Source: Saitoella complicata NRRL Y-17804 (lineage: Eukaryota > Ascomycota > Saitoellomycetes > Saitoellales > Saitoellaceae). From it: DNA of 64,000 bases. The translations under genes and the position numbers were made by a program. The notes under the pieces are model-generated. The model was not told the origin of the DNA, ran no database searches, and saw nothing but the letters and a program-made list of their open reading frames with translations. The stretch covers positions 62,001 to 126,000 of the forward strand of contig NW_017567016.1 in NCBI RefSeq assembly GCF_001661265.1, read 5' to 3'. Below, one piece after another: positions 8,982 to 19,514 of the stretch. Every line of letters starts with the position of its first letter. The first letter of the stretch is position 1.

Positions 8982-10283
8982 TCAGACATCAACCTTTCCA
9001 AACATAAGAGAAGCATTCGTTCCACCAAATCCGAAACTGTTGGTCAAGACAGCACGTACTTCCTTCTCTTGTGCTTGATTGGGGATGTAGTTGCAGTCGA
9101 AGTCTTCCGCCGGGTCTCCAGGGTTGTGTAGGTTGATAGTAGGCGGCAGCACACCCTCATGCAATGCCATTATCGAAAAGATAGCTTCAACAGCTCCTGC
9201 CGCGCCCAACAAATGCCCAACAGCACCTTTGCAACTACTCACATTCACTTCACTCGCACTTTGCTTTCCGTCCTTCCCGAGCATCAAAGCTTTGATGGCC
9301 TGGTTCTCTGCGGCATCGCCAAGAGGTGTACTCGTCGCGTGTGCATTGATGTAGTCAATCTGAGATGCCGGCAGTTTTGCGTGGTTCAAAGCACGACGCA
9401 TGGATAGATGAGCACCGGACCCATCACTTGGTGGTGCTGTCATGTGGTGCGCATCGGCACTCAACCCATATCCAAGAAGCTCGCCGTATACTCTCGCACC
9501 TCGTGCTTTGGCATGTTCGTATTCTTCCAGCACGACAGCACCTGCTCCTTCTCCAATGACAAAGCCGCATCTATCACGATCGAAGGGGCGAGAGGCTTCT
9601 GCGGGTCGGTCGTTGAACTCGGTAGCTAGGCTTCTTGCTCGTGCGAAACCACCCATGGCTAGTGGGTGTATACATGACTCAGTGCCTCCAGCGACCATGA
9701 CGTCTGCGTCGCCAAACATGATGAACCGTGCTGCATCACCGATGGAATGTGCACCGGTCGTACATGCTGTTGACGCTGCATGGTTTGGACCTCGGAAGCC
9801 ATATTTCATAGTGATATGACCGGCAGCCATGTTGATGAGAATCCGAGGAACGAGGAGGGGAGATACCTTGCGGTAACCACCCTTCTCGTATGCGGCCGTG
9901 GCGTTCACCGTATCGTCAAACGCACCAATTCCAGAACCGACACAGACACCTGTTCTCTCTTTCTGTTCATCCAAAGTCGGTTTCCACTCTGCATCCCGTA
10001 AGGCCTGTTCAGCAGCTCCAATCGCATATTGAGTGAAGTTTGCCATTCTCCTATCATCACCCTTTTCTATCCATTCAATCGCATTCCATCCACCTTCATT
10101 TGCATTGCCTTGCGGCACGACGGCACCCACAGTGCTAGGGAGTTCTGCAAATCTTGGATCACCGTTTCGACCGATCAATGAGACAACACCAGACTCGCCA
10201 GCAAGTAGGCGCTTCCATGCATGTTGAACACCGACACCGAGAGGAGTCACAAGCCCTAAACCGGTCACTACGACTCGTCGCAT
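8982..10283 (-). CDS. CEM1: Mitochondrial 3-oxoacyl-[acyl-carrier-protein] synthase (KAS II/FabF type)
   Basis: This intronless gene of 433 residues starts directly with the thiolase-fold strand MRRVVVTGLGLVTPLG, as yeast Cem1 does. Cys174 in NHAASTACTTGAHS is the catalytic nucleophile. His314 (INAHATSTPLGD) and His356 (KGAVGHLLGAAG) complete the Cys-His-His triad. It elongates acyl-ACP by decarboxylative condensation with malonyl-ACP in mitochondrial type II fatty acid synthesis, which supplies octanoate for lipoate. No clear cleavable presequence is visible, although the first residues are basic. Length agrees with the family. Confidence 0.93.
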   Translation of the reverse strand: MRRVVVTGLGLVTPLGVGVQHAWKRLLAGESGVVSLIGRNGDPRFAELPSTVGAVVPQGNANEGGWNAIEWIEKGDDRRMANFTQYAIGAAEQALRDAEWKPTLDEQKERTGVCVGSGIGAFDDTVNATAAYEKGGYRKVSPLLVPRILINMAAGHITMKYGFRGPNHAASTACTTGAHSIGDAARFIMFGDADVMVAGGTESCIHPLAMGGFARARSLATEFNDRPAEASRPFDRDRCGFVIGEGAGAVVLEEYEHAKARGARVYGELLGYGLSADAHHMTAPPSDGSGAHLSMRRALNHAKLPASQIDYINAHATSTPLGDAAENQAIKALMLGKDGKQSASEVNVSSCKGAVGHLLGAAGAVEAIFSIMALHEGVLPPTINLHNPGDPAEDFDCNYIPNQAQEKEVRAVLTNSFGFGGTNASLMFGKVDV

Positions 10284-10540
10284 CTTCTGGTCGAGATTTC
10301 GTACGTACGACGCGAACTGCTGCAGGAAAGTGTGGGGAAGCTCGGCGGTTTGGACGTCGGCGGGGGAATGCCGAGATGACCTTCTTCAGTATGTATTGGA
10401 GAATTAACAGATTCAAAGTTAGATGTCACATTTTTACACCCGAATAATCATTTATAGCATGCTTGATTCTATAGCAATAGTCTATAGCTCTACCTCAATT
10501 TATCTCGTCGAGAATTCTCGGTATTCTGCTCCGCGGTAGT

Positions 10541-11712
10541 TTAAGCTATTCCAGCCTTCTTCTCAGCTGCACGTCCTTCTTCCCTCTCAATCGCGAACTC
10601 AACGGCCTCAAGGACGTCCGCACAGACTGTCTTCGCCGGGTATTTTTCACTGTTGACAGCATCCCTAAACACACCCGTACGGACGAGAATGGAGTAGAGC
10701 CCATTCTCGTTCGCCCCACGAATGTCTGACTCTGGGTTATCCCCAACCATGTATACCCGACTCCTATCCAGTTCCTTACCAGCTTGTACACCGTAGGACT
10801 CTGCCCTCCATTTGCTCAGTACGCGGACGGCGTAGTCGTAAGTGAGCTTGTGTGGTTTGCCGATGATCGTGCTCTTCAGTTCCTTGCCACCCGTCATTTC
10901 TCTGTATAGCGCCTCGATCAATAATCTGAATGCACCCTGTCCGAACCGAGGAATTGGGTACTGATTCGCCCAGATGAGATCTGGGTTTGAGAAGTAGATC
11001 GGTGGACCTTCGTCGAAAGTCTTAGACCATGTACCCTGCTGTCCACCCTTCGACAACAGCAAATCAAGGATAATCTGCGAATCCACTCCCCAATCCCTCG
11101 GATCATGGTAAACGAAAATCGCATCAATCTTCTGCTCCGGCGCAAAGAAATCCTTCGGCTTCGGCCACTCCCTATCCTCCCCCTCAAACCGGAAATTATG
11201 CCACGGCCACACCGAACTATTCCACTTAATAATATCCCCCGGCACAACAACGTTTTTGAACCCATACCTCTCGGCCACCTTTCGACACGTTTCCCCCTGC
11301 CCTCCACAAACAAGCACATTTTCAAATTTTCCAGCCATCTCCTTGAAGGGTGTATGACTCTGCACAAACTGTCGCTCATCGATCTCGATGCCGAGTTTGG
11401 AGCTGAGGTAGCGGACGCGGTCGGACTCGTGGGTTCCGCCGCCGTTGGTGAGAAGCATGTATGGGATACGCTTGGTTTCGAGGAGTATTAGGGCTTCGCG
11501 TGCTCGTGGGATTGGGTCTGATCCTTTTAAAAGTACGCCATCGATGCTGTACGACGTTCGTTAGCTAATATTCCTCAGAAAAAATCGAGGAGAACATTGT
11601 ACTCAAAGGCAAAAGCATAAGGCACAGGATCAAGACGAGATGATGTCTTCAGCCCTCGCAGACCCAATAATCTAGAGGCAACAAGAGATCTCTGTAGCAG
11701 AAGATGAACCAT
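10541..11712 (-). CDS. HAD-superfamily hydrolase, CECR5 (HDHD5) type, mitochondrial
   Basis: The gene has two exons, 11712-11603 and 11546-10541, with a 56-bp intron (donor GTACAA, branch CTAAC, acceptor TACAG). Joining them restores the HAD nucleophile loop AFAFDIDGVLLKGSDPIP, which neither exon shows alone. The product is 371 residues. The N-terminus (MVHLLLQRSLVASRLLGLRG) is basic and leucine-rich, as in mitochondrial presequences. Later HAD motifs are YMLLTNGGG (motif II) and MVGDNPESDIRGANENG (motif IV). The family resembles GPD phosphatase/NagD-like phosphatases, but its substrate is not settled. Confidence 0.88.
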
Positions 11713-11933
11713 TGTACCGGTTCGTGGTGTATCGAATTCTCGAGGCCGAGTTGAAGTTGCTGCGTCGAGGTACGAAGTATGACGTGCCCCCCACATGTAA
11801 CGAAGATACGCCGGGAAGTTAAGGTAACATCACATAAACATACAAACACCGAATTACGTCAGAACAATTCCTTTCCTTTTGATATCATGTAATGCATCTA
11901 GTCCGTTCATCACGCTCTATCCATCATTAAAGT

Positions 11934-13626
11934 TTACTGCTTACCAACAACCCCCCTAACAACCTCCTTCCCCCCAACAGCCCTCGCCATAATCGTGGCC
12001 TGCAACTCCTTATCAACCTGCACCGTAACCTCGACCTTGCCCTTGCCCTCGCCCTCAAACACACACTCGGCGATCTTTTTGCTGGGCTTGATGATGGGCT
12101 CCCTAAAATCTTCGGGCTCCTCCTCCTCATAATCGGAATCTTCTTCGTCGTTGTTGGATTCGCGGGGTGGTGCGGGGGTGACCTTGACGTCGCGTTCACC
12201 TTCGTAAATGGCGACGTAGACAGGGCCGGGGGTTGTTGGTGCGGCGAGGGTGATGGTACGGCGTGCAGGCACAGCAGTCTCCGAATCAATAACCTTCACA
12301 AACTCATCACCGACCAAGACACCAATCGGCTTAGCGATGTGAGGAGCAGAAGTAACAACAGCGTGGGTCGCCTCCTCGATATCAGTCTGCTCGAAATCGG
12401 CGATAAGGGATGCCTGGACAGCGGCACCGAGACAGTTAAGCTCGGCGGGGTTCAACGAGGTGGCAGAAGCGGTGGGGTTACGGACGCGGGTGGTCTCGGG
12501 GAAGATGGCGGAGAGGCGGGAAGCGAGCTTGGGGGTGTGAGAGGTTCCTCCGACCATGATCACCTCGTCAATGTTGAAAGGCTCCATATGGGCCTTCTTA
12601 ACGACATCCTGAACCAAAGCGACCATCTTGTCGAAGACCTTACGGCCGAGGAGCTCGTAACGCATACGGTTGATGTTGGAGTGGAAGTCGACACCCTCGG
12701 CCAAGGACTCGACGGAGACGGTAGCGGAGGTAGACGCGGAGAGAGTCTTCTTGGTGACCTCACACTGGTTGACGAGCTTGGCGATGGAACGCTCATCCTT
12801 GGTAGCGGAAACCTTAGTCTTCTTCTCGAACTCCTTGCCGAAGAAGTCGACGAGAGCGTCGTCGAGCTGGTTACCTCCGACATCGTAGTCGTGCGCAGTC
12901 GCAAGAACGGTGTACATACCACCCCTGGAAGCGATAACGGAGGCGTCACACCTGGTACCTCCGAGGTCGACAACGACGACGGTCTTGTCGTCGGAGACCT
13001 TGCCACCATCCTGGATGGCGTCGGTAGCCAAGAGGGCGGCGACGGGCTCGTTGATCACCTGCAAAACGTTCAACTCGGCGGCCTTGGCGGCAGCGATCAA
13101 CGCATCGCGCTGAGCGTGGGTGAAGTCGGTAGGGACGGTAAGAACGGCACCGGTAACTGGTCGTCCAGTGTAGTCCTCAGCGGACTGCTTCAAACGGAGA
13201 AGGTGACGGGTAGCGAGCTCGGAGACAGAGACGGTCTTGCCGGTAGCGGGAATGTCGTAGGAAACGGTACCGTTGGTGTCTACTGGGTGAGCAGAGACAG
13301 CGGAGTGGGTAGGGTCGATGTCAGCGAAGGACTTGCCGATGAAGTCGCGGAAGTTGGCGACGGTGTTCTGGCGGTTACGGACGAGCTGGGCCTTGGCCTG
13401 GAAACCGTGGTACTCGTCATCGCCAGAGTAGGCGAGGATAGAGGGAATCTGACGGTCACCATCCTCGTTGGCGATACAGTCGGCCTTGCCCTCCTGTAAA
13501 CGAAGCACTGTTAGCCTGCGTTTTGGGCAATTGCCATGGAAGAGCGAGAGAACGCACGTTGTTGATGTAGGCAATAGAGGAGTTGGAGTTGCCGAAGGCG
13601 ATACCGAGAACGTTTGACTCGGCCAT
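11934..13626 (-). CDS. SSZ1: Ribosome-associated Hsp70 Ssz1
   Basis: Two exons (13626-13558 and 13493-11934) with a 64-bp intron encode 542 residues. The N-terminus after splicing (MAESNVLGIAFGNSNSSIAY) is the Ssz1 form of the Hsp70 ATPase opening. Further ATPase motifs are VVVVDLGGTRCDASVIASRG and EVIMVGGTSHTPKLASRLSA. The C-terminal substrate domain is shortened, as is usual in Ssz1, and carries an acidic loop (NNDEEDSDYEEEEPEDF). Ssz1 pairs with zuotin as the ribosome-associated complex that stimulates the Ssb chaperone on nascent chains. C-ending codons predominate, fitting high expression. It is divergent from the PDCD5 gene. Confidence 0.93.
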
Positions 13627-13968
13627 TTGATCTATGTGTCGAGAAGGTCTTTGGGGAATCTTTGGTTATCGACGTCGACCTCGAGAAAGTTGAGAGCGCT
13701 GCCAGGCACCGTACCCTGAGCGCAAAACAGTATACGGCAGCGACGACGGCGACGGCGAATGGAATGCCAAAGTGCCGTCGTAGGGTAGAGAAAGAAGAGA
13801 AAACGATAATCTCCTTCGCCGTCTCAGACCCCTCCCTTTGACCCTCCTGAACCGTGTGCATCACTCCGCAGCATCCCGCAGCAGCTGCCGTAAGCTGCAA
13901 GTATACGTACATCCTCCATCCTCCCTCCATATACTCCCTCCTCCTCCTCCACATCCCATCATATCCCC
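13627..13968. promoter_or_regulatory. Divergent promoter region, SSZ1 / PDCD5 gene
   Basis: There are 342 bp between the two start codons. A pyrimidine-rich stretch (13906-13966) sits just before the PDCD5 ATG. No specific factor site was recognised. Confidence 0.4.
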
Positions 13969-14465
13969 ATGGACGACGCTGAACTCCAAGCCATCCGTCA
14001 AGCCCGTCTTCGCGAACTCCAGTCACAACAACCCTCCCGCGGTCCTTCGGCACCAAGCGGCTTCGGAGGTGCACCCGCTGCCGGCGGCGGAGATGATGAG
14101 TCGAAGCGTCAGGCTGAGGAGGATGCACGTGGTACTATCGTATGTGTCCTCTCTCTCTCTCTCTACATATTTCGAGGGAGGAAGAGTAGAAGTGCTAATT
14201 GTTACTATAGTTGGCCCAAATCCTCGCCCCAGCAGCACGAGAACGCCTACGACGCATCGAACTCGTCCGCGCCGACCGAGCCCGCGGCGTCGAGAACATG
14301 TTGATCCAAATGGCGCGAACGGGACAGATTCGGCAGAAGGTTAGTGAGGAGGAGTTGATTGGGTTGTTGGAGGAGATTTCGGGGCAGGAGAGCAAGAGGA
14401 ATCAGACGAAGATTGTTATGCAGAGGAGGAGAGATTTGGATGAGGATGATGATGACTGGGATTAA
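13969..14465 (+). CDS. PDCD5-family DNA/chaperonin-binding protein
   Basis: Exons 13969-14139 and 14211-14465 join to 141 residues. The 71-bp intron starts GTATGT, contains a (CT)n run and a TGCTAAT branch, and ends CTATAG. The N-terminus MDDAELQAIRQARLRELQ and the helical core (ILAPAARERLRRIELVRADR, then IQMARTGQIRQKVSEEELI) are characteristic of PDCD5. The acidic tail DLDEDDDDWD is also typical. Homologues bind the cytosolic chaperonin CCT and act in cell death or stress in animals; the yeast counterpart is little studied. Length matches the family. Confidence 0.92.
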
Positions 14466-14715
14466 GCCAAATGGCAAAGTCAGACGATGAAGTCAAAGGA
14501 TGTCAGTCCAAAAAGATGGAGGGTCAAATGGCGGGTCATATTATGCCTGCCGTCATCTAGGGAAACTCATGTTAATGGAGGTTTTGGATCACTGAGACCA
14601 TGGAACTCGTGATCGTGTGAGGGATATGTTTAATTGTATCAACGTCTATCGTACCAAATATTGTATCATTTTCCATCCCATTTTAACGTACACGCATCTC
14701 GAAACTCCTCACCAC

Positions 14716-15714
14716 TTAAAGGAACTGCTTCTTCAAATCAACAGCAGTGTCCTTGATAGACTGCTCCAAAGAAATGAAGTTGATGCCCAAAACCTTCTTC
14801 GCACGCTCGTTGGAAGCCTTAACACCAACCTCGTAGTTCTTTCCAGGCTGACCCTCAGGGATGTCCTTGAGCTCAGGGTACTCCTTGCGCAAGACATCGG
14901 CAATCTGCTGGTAAGTGAAGGGACCACCAGTGCAGATGAAGCGCTGACCAGCAGCCTCCTTGACCTCGTAGGCCTTGATGTGAGCCTCGGCGATGTCGCG
15001 GACATCGACGTAGAAGGTGGGGTCAGTGGGCTGATTAACCTGGACGTCCGTTGCGTTTCCGGAGAGGTAGTTGAAAACAAGTCCGACGGAGGTGTTGATC
15101 GACTCCGCATCCTTGACCTGGTGGATGTAAGGCCCGAAGACGTAGACGGGGTTAATGACGGCCAACTCGAACTTGGGCTTCTCAGTCTCAATGAACTTCC
15201 ACGCGGCCTTCTCGGCCTCGGACTTGGAGGCGAGGTAGGCGTGCATGGGGTTGTCGAGGTGGTTAATGGAGTCGTGGTTCCAGTCTTCCTCGGTGAACTC
15301 GTATCCGGCATCATGGGGCTCCATCATGGCGGCGAAGGAGGAGGTGACGATGACGCGCTTGACCTTGTCACCGTGCTTGTGTGCAGCCTCGAGGAGGGAC
15401 TTGGTTCCCTTGACAGCGGGGTCGATGAGGTCCTTGTAGGGGTCCTGAACGTTGAAGTGGAAGGGGGAAGCGATGTGCATGATACCATCGACGCCAGCGA
15501 CGGCCTTGTCGAACGCACCATCCTGGACGAGATCCTTGACCTCGACGACCTCGAACTTGTCACCGTATTGCGACCAGCGCTGCTTCAAGAAATCGGCCTT
15601 CTCGACGGAACGGGAGGTACCACGGACACGGTATCCCTTCTTCAAGAGCTCCTCGGCAGTCCAGGCTCCGATATAGCCAGTGACTCCGGTAACGAGAATG
15701 AGTTCGCCAGACAT
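14716..15714 (-). CDS. NADPH-dependent carbonyl reductase, Gre2/dihydroflavonol-reductase type
   Basis: This intronless gene encodes 332 residues of the extended SDR family. The nucleotide-binding motif VTGVTGYIGAWTAEEL is at residues 8-23. The catalytic set is Ser125/Ser126 (VIVTSSFAAM), Tyr160 and Lys164 (YLASK). Gre2-type enzymes reduce methylglyoxal, isovaleraldehyde and other carbonyls with NADPH, often under stress control. C-ending codons predominate. The substrate cannot be fixed from sequence. Confidence 0.88.
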   Translation of the reverse strand: MSGELILVTGVTGYIGAWTAEELLKKGYRVRGTSRSVEKADFLKQRWSQYGDKFEVVEVKDLVQDGAFDKAVAGVDGIMHIASPFHFNVQDPYKDLIDPAVKGTKSLLEAAHKHGDKVKRVIVTSSFAAMMEPHDAGYEFTEEDWNHDSINHLDNPMHAYLASKSEAEKAAWKFIETEKPKFELAVINPVYVFGPYIHQVKDAESINTSVGLVFNYLSGNATDVQVNQPTDPTFYVDVRDIAEAHIKAYEVKEAAGQRFICTGGPFTYQQIADVLRKEYPELKDIPEGQPGKNYEVGVKASNERAKKVLGINFISLEQSIKDTAVDLKKQFL

Positions 15715-16597
15715 GTTGTTATGGTAGTTGGTATAGGGATTTTGATATTGGATCGGGGACGGGTTATCGACGGTCCTCTATATATTTGATAGCGTCGAGG
15801 GATTTGTCAGCGCACATAGTGGCGGCGAAGAAGGTTCGACCGCGAATGATCGACCCGCGCGCAAGATTGCCCATGACGACAATCTTCGGGTTTTCGACAG
15901 ATCAAGGATTGTTTGGGCTGGATGAGCTTGGGAAAGTCGAGGAGTTTGGTGCCGGATCGGGTATGGTTGGTGTCGACGTTACCGAGGGCCCGGAGTGATG
16001 AATATTGTACGTCACCTCGGCGCTGCGGGTGCCGGGGAATCTGTTTACCCACCTTTGAAGTATTTGGTCTCTGTGACATGCCGACCGGCTCAGCATTAGA
16101 CCTGCCCAAATTGAGTTATCGGATGTTTCCAGTGAACCGATATCACCTCGACTTCGTGTCTTCGGAATGAGACATTGACCCACTGAATTCGACGAAAACA
16201 TACTCTAGCCCCCGAGTGTCTCAAGCAGAGAGCACCAACGTTTTGAATACCACGTATCACATCTTCCTCATCCGTTCTTGTCACTTTGGACTCCTTCCTA
16301 TCTTGTGCCCACATTCGGTGACACGAGGACATTTCCGTTTTCCCACCCTTGTCCTGCTCGCTTGAACTCGCCCGAATCTGGATGGACGAACATGTACGGA
16401 TTTTGAGGACCAGTCCCGGACCCCAAAGCACAAGACAATATCCTGGATCAGCCTTCACCTCTATGTCATGATGCAAAAACAACTGTTCACGCCACATGTA
16501 TTTGATTGCGAGCTTCGTGAACAAGAAGTCAGACCCCATTCAATATCTAAACACACTTCTCATAACTTATCATTCGATCTATATCTTCATCAACTTC
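15715..16597. other. Intergenic, upstream of reductase gene and downstream of ADE1
   Basis: These 883 bp contain the promoter of the reductase gene at the left end and the 3' region of ADE1 at the right end. Open frames inside (16096-16539 on -, 15913-16170 on +) have no domain and irregular composition. I see no convincing gene. Confidence 0.45.
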
Positions 16598-17506
16598 TTA
16601 GACGGCCACCCACTGCTCCCCGGTCAAAACCTCGTAAGCCTCAACATACTTCGCCCTCGTGCCGGTCTGAATCTCCTCCGTCATGCCCACACCATCCTTA
16701 CCCGCAACTCCCTCCCTCGTCAACCAATCCCTCAAAAACTGCTTATCATATGAATCCTGCCCACGTCCAACCTCGTACACATCCGCTCTCCAGAATCGGG
16801 AAGAGTCGGGGGTAAGAACTTCGTCGATGAGGTAGATTTTGTTTTCGGATGCGGAGTAACCGAATTCGAATTTTGTGTCGGCAATGATGATACCACGGGA
16901 GCGGGCGTACTCTGCAGCGCGGGTGTACAACTCCAACGCAAGGCGCTCGACCTCGGCGGCTTTCTCGGCACCGATGATCTCGGCAACCTTGGAGGGGTGG
17001 ATGTTCTCGTCATGTTCGCCCTGCTCAGCCTTGGTGGAGGGAGTGAAGAGGGGTTGAGGCAACTTCTCAGACTCCTGGAGACCCTCGGGCAACTTGATCC
17101 CATGGCACGTTCCAGACTTCTTGTATTCCTTCCACCCACTCCCACTCAAGTATCCCCTAACAATCGCCTCAATCGGCAACACCTCCATCTTCTTCACGAG
17201 CATACTCCGTCCCTTCAGGACATCCTTGTACTCCTGACACTCCTGCGGCATATCCTCGACCTCGGTAGCGAGCAAGTGGTTGGGGCACACATCACCCAAG
17301 AGCTTGAACCAGAACTTGGAAAGACCGGTAAGGATTTGGCCTTTTTGGGGAACGGGGTTGGAGAGGATAACGTCGTAGGCGGAGATTCGGTCGGTTGCGA
17401 CGAAGAGGAGGGCGTCGGGGTTGGAGAGGAGGGAGTAGAGGTCACGGACCTTTCCGCGGGCGAGGAGGGGGAGGTTGGGGAAGTCGGTTGTTTGGACGGC
17501 AGACAT
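16598..17506 (-). CDS. ADE1: Phosphoribosylaminoimidazole-succinocarboxamide (SAICAR) synthetase
   Basis: This single-exon gene of 302 residues has the usual length. It ligates aspartate to CAIR in purine synthesis. The family signatures LLARGKVRDLYSL (residues 14-26, ATP site), LPIEAIVRGYLSGSGWKEYK and GIIIADTKFEFGY are present, as is LIDEVLTPDSSRFW. It is divergent from the PA28-like gene, with starts only 146 bp apart. Confidence 0.96.
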   Translation of the reverse strand: MSAVQTTDFPNLPLLARGKVRDLYSLLSNPDALLFVATDRISAYDVILSNPVPQKGQILTGLSKFWFKLLGDVCPNHLLATEVEDMPQECQEYKDVLKGRSMLVKKMEVLPIEAIVRGYLSGSGWKEYKKSGTCHGIKLPEGLQESEKLPQPLFTPSTKAEQGEHDENIHPSKVAEIIGAEKAAEVERLALELYTRAAEYARSRGIIIADTKFEFGYSASENKIYLIDEVLTPDSSRFWRADVYEVGRGQDSYDKQFLRDWLTREGVAGKDGVGMTEEIQTGTRAKYVEAYEVLTGEQWVAV

Positions 17507-17652
17507 GGCGGTGATCTTGGTTGGACTTTTTTTTGTGCTCGGGCCTGGTGGTCGACGTCGACTTTTGAGATCACGTGCGCGCGATAAGTCACGGCGGCAG
17601 TCGCTGAGCGCGGGTAATTTGGGCGGTGGGATTACCCGCAGTTCTCATTCAA

Positions 17653-18334
17653 ATGGAAACCTATCGTCGCTCGCTGACCTTGAAGGCGCGGAAGCTGTTG
17701 CAAGAGGTGTTTCCCGGGAAGATAAAGGAGCTGGGAGGAATTCTGGAGGGACTGACGCTTGAGTTGGTGGAGGATGTAATGGGAGAAGCGGTAGTCAAGC
17801 AGGAGTGCTTGAAGGAAGAAGGGTACGGAGATACATGTGCATACACCCCTCCCTCAACGAAGAAGCGCAAGCTGTCATCCCTTTCGCCGTCAACATGTAC
17901 TGGATTCGATATTTACGACGATAATCTGGCCATTACCTCCGCAGCCGATGCCGAGCTCGTGTACGCACCGCATCCCTCGCTCGTCGCACTCACCACCACG
18001 CTCAGACACGAATTGGCACTCCTACTCAATGCATGTTCCACACTGAGAACACATTACAATTTGTCTGCTTCGAGAACGGATATTGACGAGGAGGCTTCCA
18101 CTCTCGAAGGTTGGTCCTCACCCCTTTCCTCATGGCATAACTAACATCGAAGAAGACACGCTACAACTCATCGCGACAACGCATACATCCTGCGTCCAAC
18201 ATCTATCCTCACTCACTACCGATACCCCTACTTCCGTTGAAGCCGACCGCATAACGTACATCCTCCACCGCGACCGCCTCGAATGGATCCTCGGGGTGTA
18301 TGCGGTATTCCTAGACGTAATGATAGCGGTGTAG
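17653..18334 (+). CDS. PA28/REG-like proteasome activator subunit
   Basis: Exons 17653-18109 and 18153-18334 give 212 residues. The intron is only 43 bp (donor GTTGGT), with the CTAAC branch almost touching the acceptor. The N-terminal helix TLKARKLLQEVFPGKIKELG resembles the PA28 opening (LLxxxFPxKIxEL). Later, HPSLVALTTTLRHELALLLN and the C-terminal helix YILHRDRLEWILGVYAVFLD match the PA28 C-terminal bundle, where VxDYRxLVHxRD...AFYAxLYDII is typical. PA28 rings cap the 20S proteasome and open its gate without ATP. PA28 is absent from budding yeast. The family call is by pattern and helical layout, so moderate. Translation from the upstream GTG is unlikely. Confidence 0.55.
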
Positions 18335-18580
18335 ACGCAAAGAAGAAGAAGCAAACATGTCATCTGCGCGGTTACGCTATCAAGCTTGTTCTCTTGCGTC
18401 GCTACACCTAGACTCTAGCACGGCCGCGGTCCACGACGTCATACGCGCCACATACGAAAAGCTCCAAGGCTAAATCAGCTGAACACCGCCAGTTCGCAAA
18501 TTTATAAGAACAACCTTATTCCCGCCCTTGCTTCCTGCTCAACAACAGACCAGCATACAGTCACTCAACACACAAACACA

Positions 18581-19514
18581 ATGGCTTCAAGTATGTCTTC
18601 CTTCTTCCATCTTCTTCCAGTGGGGATGTATGCTGACAGTTTTCTCCCCAGGACCAATCCTCACGTTCTTCCCGCTCTTCTTTTTGGCGGGTGCCCTCCT
18701 CCTGCTTTTCTTCGTCATCCTTGCGGGTGTGACGGACCACAACCCCCTTAACCGCATCTTCTTCTTGTCTGCCTCCAACTCTCCTCTCACCAACGCTCCC
18801 ACCTCCGACTCCGGAATGGCGCACTATACCCTCTGGGGCCTGTGCGGTGCGACCAACTCTGGCCACAACCAGAACTGCCAGCCTCACCACGCTGCCTACG
18901 CTGTTTCCAGCAGCGGTGGCCCCGTTACTGGTAACTGGTTCTACTACATGTCTCGTTTCCAGTTTGCGTTTTACTTGATCACTATTGCTTTCGCTGCCTT
19001 GGCTTTCTTCACCGGTCTTTTGGCTTTGTGCTCGCGTCTTGGAGGTGCGATCTCTGCCGTTCTTACCGCTCTCGCTCTCGTCTTCTCGACTGCGGTTTCG
19101 ATCATCATGACCATCCTCTACGTCCGCGCTCGCGACCACTTCCGCTCCGCTGGATACGCCGCCCACGTCGGTGTTAAGGCCTTCGCATTCACCTGGACGA
19201 TCTGGGTCCTCCTCCTCTTGTCTCTCATCCTCTTCTCCCTCGCCGCCTGCATCCCCTCCAACCGCGAGCGCTCTTGGCGCCAGAAGCGTGTCGTCGAGGA
19301 GCCTGCTTACGTCGTCGAGGACCACGAGTCTCAGCGCCCCGTCATGGTTGAGCGCTCTTCGTTCACCCGTGAGCGTCCCGTTGTTGACAGGCCTGTTGCC
19401 GAGAGGGTTCCTACTGCTGTGAGCTCTGTTCGCCCTGCGACGAATGTCAATCGTGGGCTTGAGGATGAGTTGGTGTTGAACCTTCCTGTTAATGGACAGG
19501 CTCAGCGTTACTAA
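18581..19514 (+). CDS. Sur7/PalI-family four-helix plasma-membrane protein
   Basis: The first coding exon is only 10 nt (18581-18590). A 61-bp intron (18591-18651) is followed by exon 18652-19514, giving MASRPILTFFPLFFLAGALL at the start. There are 290 residues with four membrane helices: residues 4-28, then FAFYLITIAFAALAFFTGLL, AISAVLTALALVFSTAVSII and WTIWVLLLLSLILFSLAACI. A lumenal loop lies between the first two, and a charged cytosolic tail ends the protein. This is the Sur7/Rim9 (PalI) layout. Such proteins sit in eisosome patches or take part in ambient-pH sensing. Which of the two branches it belongs to is not clear. Confidence 0.8.

Noticed and set aside
12339-13499. 386-codon open frame antisense to SSZ1
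   Set aside because: Shadow of a highly biased gene; no domain.
14149-14164. (CT)8 run
   Set aside because: A short simple repeat inside the PDCD5 intron, serving as pyrimidine tract; too short to be notable.
14617-15789. 390-codon open frame antisense to the Gre2-type reductase
   Set aside because: Shadow frame with no domain.
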